Shown one piece after another: positions 52,838-57,384 of a DNA stretch of 57,384 bases. The DNA is from Actinoplanes sandaracinus. GTDB lineage: Bacteria; Actinomycetota; Actinomycetes; Mycobacteriales; Micromonosporaceae. Position 1 is the stretch's first letter, and the number at the start of each line of letters is the position of its first letter. Location: contig NZ_JASCTH010000046.1 of the NCBI RefSeq assembly GCF_030009775.1, positions 1 to 57,384 on the forward strand, written 5' to 3'. The translations under genes were made by a program, and so were the position numbers. Under the pieces are notes generated by a model. It worked only from the letters and a program-made list of their open reading frames with translations. It was not told where the DNA came from and searched no databases.

Positions 52838-53740
52838 ATGACCGACCTGATGACACGCCCCGCCACGAACGACCAGAACTACGGGCAGGGTTATGAGCCC
52901 GCCCACGGGTGGAGCCGCGAGCAGGAGCCGGGTGCGGGCTTCGGCACGCCGCCGACGCAGATTCCGCCGGTCATGTTCGAGGCTCCGCATGACCCCCGAT
53001 GGAAGCGGCGGCTCGCCGGTGGGGCGGCTGTCCTGGTGCTGATCGCCGGCGGGGGGAGCACCGGGGCGTTCCTGACCGAGAACTACCTGAACTCGCGGCC
53101 CGCGCAGGCGGCAGCCACCGAGACGATCACTGAGGTGCCCGACCTGGCGCCGATCGTGGCGAAGGTGCAGCCCGGCGTCGTGACCGTGCTGGTCGACAGT
53201 GCCCAGTCGTCATCACTCGGATCCGGAGTGGTGCTCGGCGCGAACGGGCTGATCCTGACGAACAACCATGTCATCGCTGCGGACGGCACGGTCAGCGTGC
53301 GGCTGTCCAGCGGACAGACTGTGCCCGCACAGGTGGTCGCCACGGACCCCGGCCATGATCTTGCGCTCGTGCAGACCAGCGGGCTGTCCGGGCTCACGCC
53401 GGTCACGTTCGCCACCGACGACAGCGTGGCGGTCGGCGACACGGTGCTGGCCTTCGGCGCGCCACTCGGTCTGGAGGGAACCGTCACCTCGGGCATCGTC
53501 TCCGCGCTGGACCGCAGCATGGACACCGGCAGCGAGCGGCTCACCGGCTTGCTCCAGACCGACGCCGCGATCAACCAGGGCAACTCCGGCGGCGCGCTCG
53601 TCGACACGTCCGGGCGGCTGGTCGGCATCAATGTCGCGATCGCCACGACCGGCGACAGCAGCGGCAGCGTCGGCCTGGGCTTCGCCATCCCGGCCGGCAC
53701 GGTTAGCAGCGTCGTCAGCCAACTCCAGGCCCGACTCTGA
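52838..53740 (+). CDS. HtrA/S1C-type trypsin-like serine protease without PDZ domain
   Basis: 300 residues. Cytosolic N-terminus, one membrane helix (LAGGAAVLVLIAGGGSTGAFL, about 59-80), then an extracytoplasmic chymotrypsin fold with intact triad: His144 (LTNNHVIA), Asp174 (PGHDLALVQ) and Ser250 (INQGNSGGAL). The protein ends after the protease domain; the usual PDZ domain is absent. HtrA proteases handle misfolded envelope proteins. Low-complexity DNA starts right after the stop codon. Confidence 0.93.
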   Translation: MTDLMTRPATNDQNYGQGYEPAHGWSREQEPGAGFGTPPTQIPPVMFEAPHDPRWKRRLAGGAAVLVLIAGGGSTGAFLTENYLNSRPAQAAATETITEVPDLAPIVAKVQPGVVTVLVDSAQSSSLGSGVVLGANGLILTNNHVIAADGTVSVRLSSGQTVPAQVVATDPGHDLALVQTSGLSGLTPVTFATDDSVAVGDTVLAFGAPLGLEGTVTSGIVSALDRSMDTGSERLTGLLQTDAAINQGNSGGALVDTSGRLVGINVAIATTGDSSGSVGLGFAIPAGTVSSVVSQLQARL

Positions 53741-54458
53741 CCACACAGCCGCCCCGCCGCGCCGTGCCCGCACAGCCACCCCCAGCGCGCCGCGCCGCAT
53801 CGCCGCCGCATCGCATCGCCGCACCGCCCACCTGCGTCGCACTCCCGCATCGGGCACATCGCGCCGCGCCACGCCGCCGCATCGTGCCAGGCCGCGCACG
53901 GGCACCGCACCGCACCGCATCGCGCCGCCGCACCGCATCGCGCCGCGGCACCGCATCGCGCCGCCGCATCGCGTAGCGGCACCGCATCGTCGCACCGCCC
54001 GCCTGTGTCGAACTCCCGCATCGGCGCGCCGCGCCGCGGCCGCATCGCGCCGGGCCGAGCCGCCCGCGCAACGCCCCAATCGCCGCACCGCATTCGTCGC
54101 ACCGCATCGCGCAGTGGCACCGCCCGTGCCGTCGCACTGAAGCTTCCCGCCACCGCCGTGGGCACCGCCTGCCTTACGGCGGCGCACCGCCTCGCACCGC
54201 TGCGGTGCGGTGCGGTGCGGTGCGTGGCACCGCCGCGTAGCGTTCCACGGTTGCCGCATCGCAGGTCGGCGTGGCCGGAGCCGGGGCCGGGCTATGCGGC
54301 GGCGACGGGGGCTATGCGGCGGGGCCGGGCTATGCGACCGGGGCTCGTGGCCTGGCCTGTGGCCGTGGCTCGTCAGGGGCGCGCTCGGGACCGAGACCCC
54401 TGACTGCGCGAGGCCGAGACCCCGGACCGAAGGGGGGCGGAGTGTGCTGGGCGAGCGG
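53741..54458. repeat. 718-bp low-complexity region rich in CGCACCGCATCGCGCC
   Basis: Dense degenerate repeats of GCACCGCATCG and CGCCGCATCGC. Two longer copies, 53820-53853 and 53991-54024 (171 bp apart), share CGCACCGCCC(A/G)CCTG(C/T)GTCG and CTCCCGCATCGG. Around 54205 there is GGTGCGGTGCGGTGCGGTGC. Frames stay open in several phases because of base composition. I call no gene here. Confidence 0.75.
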
Positions 54459-56006
54459 TCAGAAATCGCGCCACTCGTCGAACCAGTCGGCGGCCAAGTC
54501 GGATGGGACTCGGGCACGGGCGGCGAGCTCCGCGAAGGCGTCGCCCGCCTCCTCACGGCGGATGGTGTCGATGAACTCATACTTCTCGTCGATGGCGTGC
54601 AACTTGTCGATCAGCTCCCGCAGGATCGCCTCGGCACCGGAGACGACAGCGTCGGCAGCGGCAGCGGCGTCAGCGGCCGAGGCAGGAGCGACGGCGGCGG
54701 GAGCAGCGGCGGCGAGTTTGTCGATGGCGCGCAGCGCGGTGGCGTAAGCCTTGCAGGCGGCCGCACCGGCGCGGGTGTCGTCGTCGGCCCAGTCGCGGAA
54801 CGGGTTGTCCAGATTGGCGGCCAGCCAACTGTCCGTCTTGGCGCCGCGCAGAGACAGCTCCACATCGGTACGCCGCAACCGCGCCCGCAACTCACGAGCC
54901 ACCGAGCCGCGCAGACCGTAGATCGAGAGGTGCCGCAGCGCCGGCAGGCTGGACGTGATGTCGGCGTCAACCCCATAGGCCTCGAACATCTCGACGAGCT
55001 GCAGCGACGGCACGTGGAGCAGCAGCGAAGGGTCGTCGAGCCGCCCGGGTGGCGCTGTCCATCGCAGTTCCAGCGTGTGCGCCGCCGCGAACCCGGCCAG
55101 CGTGGCCGCGGAGAGCACGCCGTCGCCGGTGAGCGACACCGACCGCACCTGGGTCAGGCCGCTGGGCGCCCGTGTCGACGGGGTGACCTGGTAGAGCTCG
55201 AGGTCGAGCCAGCGGCCGTCGTCCGCCGCCCGGACCGTGACCCGTTCCCGGGCCGCGCCGAGGGAGAGGCGATGCGCCGCGGACGGCAGCCGGATCTCGC
55301 GCAGACTGTCGCCGGCGACGCGCAGGCTCCGCACCTCGGTGGCGCGCAGGTCGACGACCGGGGGCGCGTCGGACCAGTGCAGGTCGGTGACCAGCGGATG
55401 CCGGGTGAGGGCCTCGGTGAGGCCCCGGTCGGGCCCGGCCCAGAGGACCTGGGCGCAGCGTGGCAGCAGATCGAGGATCGTCCAGTCGACCGGGCCGGTC
55501 GCCGGCACCGGGATCGTGCCGGATGTCAGGTGGAGACTGCTGGTGGACGTCGGCAGGGTGACCGGCCCGGCGCCGAGATCGGCGGTGACCGACTCAGACT
55601 CCCGGGCAGCGCGGAAGGCCGCCTTCGTCTCGGCCGGCACACGCTCGTCCCAGTGCCGTTGCCGCGCCATGTCGCCGAACGGTGACGCCCAGCCCGAATA
55701 GGCGTTGACGTGGTCGGGAACGCCCGGCGGCACCGGGAGGTTGCCGATCCAGTCGAAGTCGGGCGGCATCGGACTGTTGCTGCGGAAGACCGAGATCTGG
55801 GCGAGCCGATCCACCAGGCCGCGATAGGCCAGCGGCACCGGCCCGGCGTCGCGAAGATCATCGAGATCGGGTGGCTCCGGTGAGAACCAGTCCAGCGCGT
55901 GCACCGTTACGGCCTCGTCGGTGATGCCGGAGACCTGGCAGGCGCCGAACCCGCCACCCGGCAGTGGCGCGACCGCGACGTCTCCGGCCCGGAGCTCTTT
56001 CCTCAT
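54459..56006 (-). CDS. unrecognised protein with leucine-rich-like repeats
   Basis: 515 residues from ATG 56006 (an upstream GTG is less likely). Residues 1-75 are a beta-rich unit (AGDVAVAPLPGGGFGACQV, VTVHALDWFSPEP) faintly like Imm26-type domains. The middle (about 170-390) has repeated L-x-L strands such as VVDLRATEVRSLRVAGDSL, LTQVRSVSLTGDGVLS and LRHLSIYGLRGSVA, suggesting an LRR-like or beta-solenoid fold. An Ala-rich helical segment precedes a charged C-terminus ending WFDEWRDF. No signal peptide. I do not recognise a family. Confidence 0.8.
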   Translation of the reverse strand: MRKELRAGDVAVAPLPGGGFGACQVSGITDEAVTVHALDWFSPEPPDLDDLRDAGPVPLAYRGLVDRLAQISVFRSNSPMPPDFDWIGNLPVPPGVPDHVNAYSGWASPFGDMARQRHWDERVPAETKAAFRAARESESVTADLGAGPVTLPTSTSSLHLTSGTIPVPATGPVDWTILDLLPRCAQVLWAGPDRGLTEALTRHPLVTDLHWSDAPPVVDLRATEVRSLRVAGDSLREIRLPSAAHRLSLGAARERVTVRAADDGRWLDLELYQVTPSTRAPSGLTQVRSVSLTGDGVLSAATLAGFAAAHTLELRWTAPPGRLDDPSLLLHVPSLQLVEMFEAYGVDADITSSLPALRHLSIYGLRGSVARELRARLRRTDVELSLRGAKTDSWLAANLDNPFRDWADDDTRAGAAACKAYATALRAIDKLAAAAPAAVAPASAADAAAAADAVVSGAEAILRELIDKLHAIDEKYEFIDTIRREEAGDAFAELAARARVPSDLAADWFDEWRDF

Positions 56007-56087
56007 GCTCGCCAGGCTAGACGGCCCCCCTGACAAATCACCGTCAGTAACCGCCAGTGATCCGCGGGGAGGCGGACTGAGCAGAAT

Positions 56088-56363
56088 TCAGAGGACCGCG
56101 CGGAACTCCGGCCAGTGGCCCCAGAACCGCTCGACCTCCTCGATCACGGTCTGCATCCCGGCGGCGATGTCACGCGGCACCGGAGTGCCGTCGTCCCAGG
56201 TGGGAGTGGACGGTAGGTAGTAGAGGCCGCCCCGCACACCGGGTTCCACGCCGAGCGCCAGCACGTGTCCGTCCACCTCGAACTGCGAGGCGAACCGCCG
56301 GCTGCGCACGATCGCACCGGAGTGGTGCCGCGCTTCCCGGGGGTGCAGTTCCTGGACCGTCAT
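56088..56363 (-). CDS. small hypothetical cytosolic protein
   Basis: 91 residues with AGGAGGAGAT immediately before ATG 56363, a very strong ribosome site. The product is acidic/aromatic in its second half (GGLYYLPSTPTWDDGTPVP, EEVERFWGHWPEFRAVL) and has no cysteine, signal or membrane segment. Unrecognised family, but codon use and the ribosome site support it. Confidence 0.7.
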   Translation of the reverse strand: MTVQELHPREARHHSGAIVRSRRFASQFEVDGHVLALGVEPGVRGGLYYLPSTPTWDDGTPVPRDIAAGMQTVIEEVERFWGHWPEFRAVL

Positions 56364-56378
56364 GATCTCCTCCTAGGA

Positions 56379-56414
56379 GAACCGAGTTAGCCGAACCGGG
56401 TTATCCGAACCGAG
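56379..56414. promoter_or_regulatory. 14-bp direct repeats upstream of the small hypothetical gene
   Basis: GAACCGAGTTAGCC, GAACCGGGTTATCC and GAACCGAG follow one another exactly (56379, 56393, 56407), 15 bp upstream of the gene starting at 56363. An unusual repeat of GGTTCGG(A/C)TAAC on the coding strand: candidate operator or promoter element. Confidence 0.5.
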
Positions 56415-56722
56415 CCGATCCCGGCGGTGAGTCTGGTAACAGTGAGTACGCGTCGGTCCGGCGAGGCGTTCAGCTTCCGGCTACCCATTTTTTCGTCGTA
56501 CGGCCACAGTGCACTCCACCGCACCAAGGCCGTCGCGCCGCCTCCGGGGCGACGGATCCCACGGTCCGGACCGCTGCGCCGGTTCCGGGCGGGGAGGGTG
56601 GTCACCGGTGAGGGCCCGCCTCAGCCCGAAAGAGGCGCCGGGGCCGTGAGGCGCCGCGATGGTCGCCGGCGACAGGCGCGGAGCGGCCGGGTCTGCGGTG
56701 GGGGGCGGCCTTCCCCGTACGG
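56415..56722. other. 308-bp interval without a gene
   Basis: One plus-strand frame (56427-56726) is open but lacks a ribosome site and family features. I see no strong structure beyond a short T-run near 56488. Confidence 0.4.
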
Positions 56723-57163
56723 CTAGAAAGATAGATGGGTGTTGGCTCTCCGGGCCGCCGCGGCGAACTCGGGCAGCTCGACCACCTCGATCCCGGCGGC
56801 GATGAGCAGGGCGACGCCCTCGCAGGTGACGAAGAGGTCGGGTTCGCGCCAGGCGATGACCACCCGGGGAATGCCGGCGGCGATGATCAGCCCGGTGCAG
56901 GTGGCGTGTGGGCGGCTGGCGCGTTTGGAGCAGGGTTCGAGGGTGCTGTACATGGTCGCGCTCCGCAGGTCCGCGTCGCTGCCGACACGCAGCAGGGCCG
57001 ACTCCTCGGCGTGGACCTGCGGGTCGGAGTCGCGGGACCACCCGGTCGCCAGCTCGGTGCCGGCGTTGTCGACGATGACCGCGCCCACCGAGAACGCGGA
57101 CGGGGACGCCGGGCAGCGGGTCGCCAACTCGATCGCGCGGCTCATCCACCGATGGTCGTCCAT
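56723..57163 (-). CDS. zinc-dependent nucleoside/riboflavin-type deaminase
   Basis: 146 residues with GGGGAG before ATG 57163. Cytidine/dCMP deaminase fold: zinc and proton-shuttle motif VHAEES (His51, Glu53) and the second zinc motif TLEPCSKRASRPHATC (Cys78, Cys89). The PC-x10-C spacing and the GAVIVDNAGTELATGW opening recall RibD deaminase domains more than cytidine deaminases; no reductase domain is attached. Confidence 0.88.
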   Translation of the reverse strand: MDDHRWMSRAIELATRCPASPSAFSVGAVIVDNAGTELATGWSRDSDPQVHAEESALLRVGSDADLRSATMYSTLEPCSKRASRPHATCTGLIIAAGIPRVVIAWREPDLFVTCEGVALLIAAGIEVVELPEFAAAARRANTHLSF

Positions 57164-57250
57164 GTTGCTCCCCGTCGTGCGGCCGCGGGCCGTCCCCCGG
57201 TCCGTCCAGCACCCTATCGCCGGGCCGGACGGCCGCCGGCCCGTGGACCT

Positions 57251-57384
57251 CATGTTGGGTGAGTTCAACCGGTCGTCGCAACACTCGGGGTATGGGGGTG
57301 TTGATGGGCCGGCCGGCAGGGTGGATGAAGACGTTGACGGGCAGAGCGGCGATGAAGTCGCCGGGGGCACCGGCACTGCGGCGC
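57251..57384 (+). mobile_element. left end of an IS30-type insertion sequence, cut by the window edge
   Basis: The stretch GTTCAACCGGTCGTCGCAAC (57263-57282) precedes the transposase start and resembles the terminal inverted repeats I recall for actinobacterial IS30 elements. The true end and any target duplication cannot be set because the right end is outside the window. Confidence 0.6.
57292..57384 (+). CDS. IS30-family transposase, N-terminal fragment (runs off the window)
   Basis: 31 codons from ATG 57292 (or ATG 57304) to the last base. The peptide MGRPAGWMKTLTGRAAMKSP then GAPALRR is the typical N-terminus of actinobacterial IS30 transposases, which continue with a helix-turn-helix and a DDE catalytic domain. 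Truncated by the window edge, so integrity is unknown. Confidence 0.75.
   Translation, partial: MGVLMGRPAGWMKTLTGRAAMKSPGAPALRR

Noticed and set aside
53083..54580. long minus-strand frames with many Cys, Arg and Ala codons
   Set aside because: Produced by low-complexity GCACCGCATCG DNA and by antisense of the protease; no conserved domain.

Overview
The window is uniformly GC-rich, uses GTG starts freely, and carries families typical of actinomycetes: a mycothiol-linked isomerase domain, a TIGR03089-type protein, LuxR-type two-component pairs, and a STAND/WD40 protein with an XRE-type N-terminus. It is best read as chromosomal DNA of a filamentous actinobacterium, most likely of the Micromonosporaceae (Actinoplanes-like). 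The genus is an inference. I saw no tRNA, rRNA or CRISPR array.

Layout. 1-5.2 kb: a small secreted protein, then a large XRE/STAND/WD40 signalling protein whose gene is bracketed by an imperfect 84-bp inverted repeat, then another small secreted protein. 5.2-8.5 kb: a serine hydrolase and a HIT-like protein, a membrane protein, and a divergent AraC-regulator/DUF2000 pair. 8.5-12.9 kb: a ChvE-GguA-GguB sugar ABC importer with an internal hairpin after the binding protein and a strong terminator. 13-18 kb: an extracytoplasmic-stress locus made of a TPR protein, a DUF4331 protein, a small secreted protein, an ECF sigma factor, and an anti-sigma factor fused to a mycothiol-type isomerase domain.

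18-24.2 kb: a glycan or lipid modification cluster (two methyltransferases, an alpha/alpha-toroid 'prenyltransferase-like' protein, a GT4 glycosyltransferase with a large low-complexity insertion), then a repeat-filled gene-poor stretch and a membrane-anchored ricin-type lectin. 24.8-28.9 kb: a MerR-VIT/VWA operon with twin palindromic operators, divergent from a cyclase-family hydrolase. 28.9-36.1 kb: a secreted metalloprotease, an ABC-2 permease beside a decayed ATPase, a sensor kinase/response regulator pair, an S66-family protein and a small membrane protein. 36.3-40.6 kb: an APC transporter with a long disordered tail, a TerC protein and a DOPA-dioxygenase-like protein. 40.8-45.1 kb: the inositol catabolic operon iolB-iolD-iolA. 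45.1-57.4 kb: a haem peroxidase fused to LysM domains, GNAT, TIGR03089, small envelope proteins, a PDZ-less HtrA-like protease, an unrecognised 515-residue protein, a nucleotide/riboflavin-type deaminase, and the first codons of an IS30-type transposase cut by the right edge.

The most noteworthy themes are the inverted repeat around the STAND gene, many short tandem-repeat arrays between and inside genes (three of them with an 18-bp period), an ABC ATPase that lost its Walker B region, the redox-suggestive anti-sigma fusion, and the cytoplasmic-looking peroxidase-LysM fusion.
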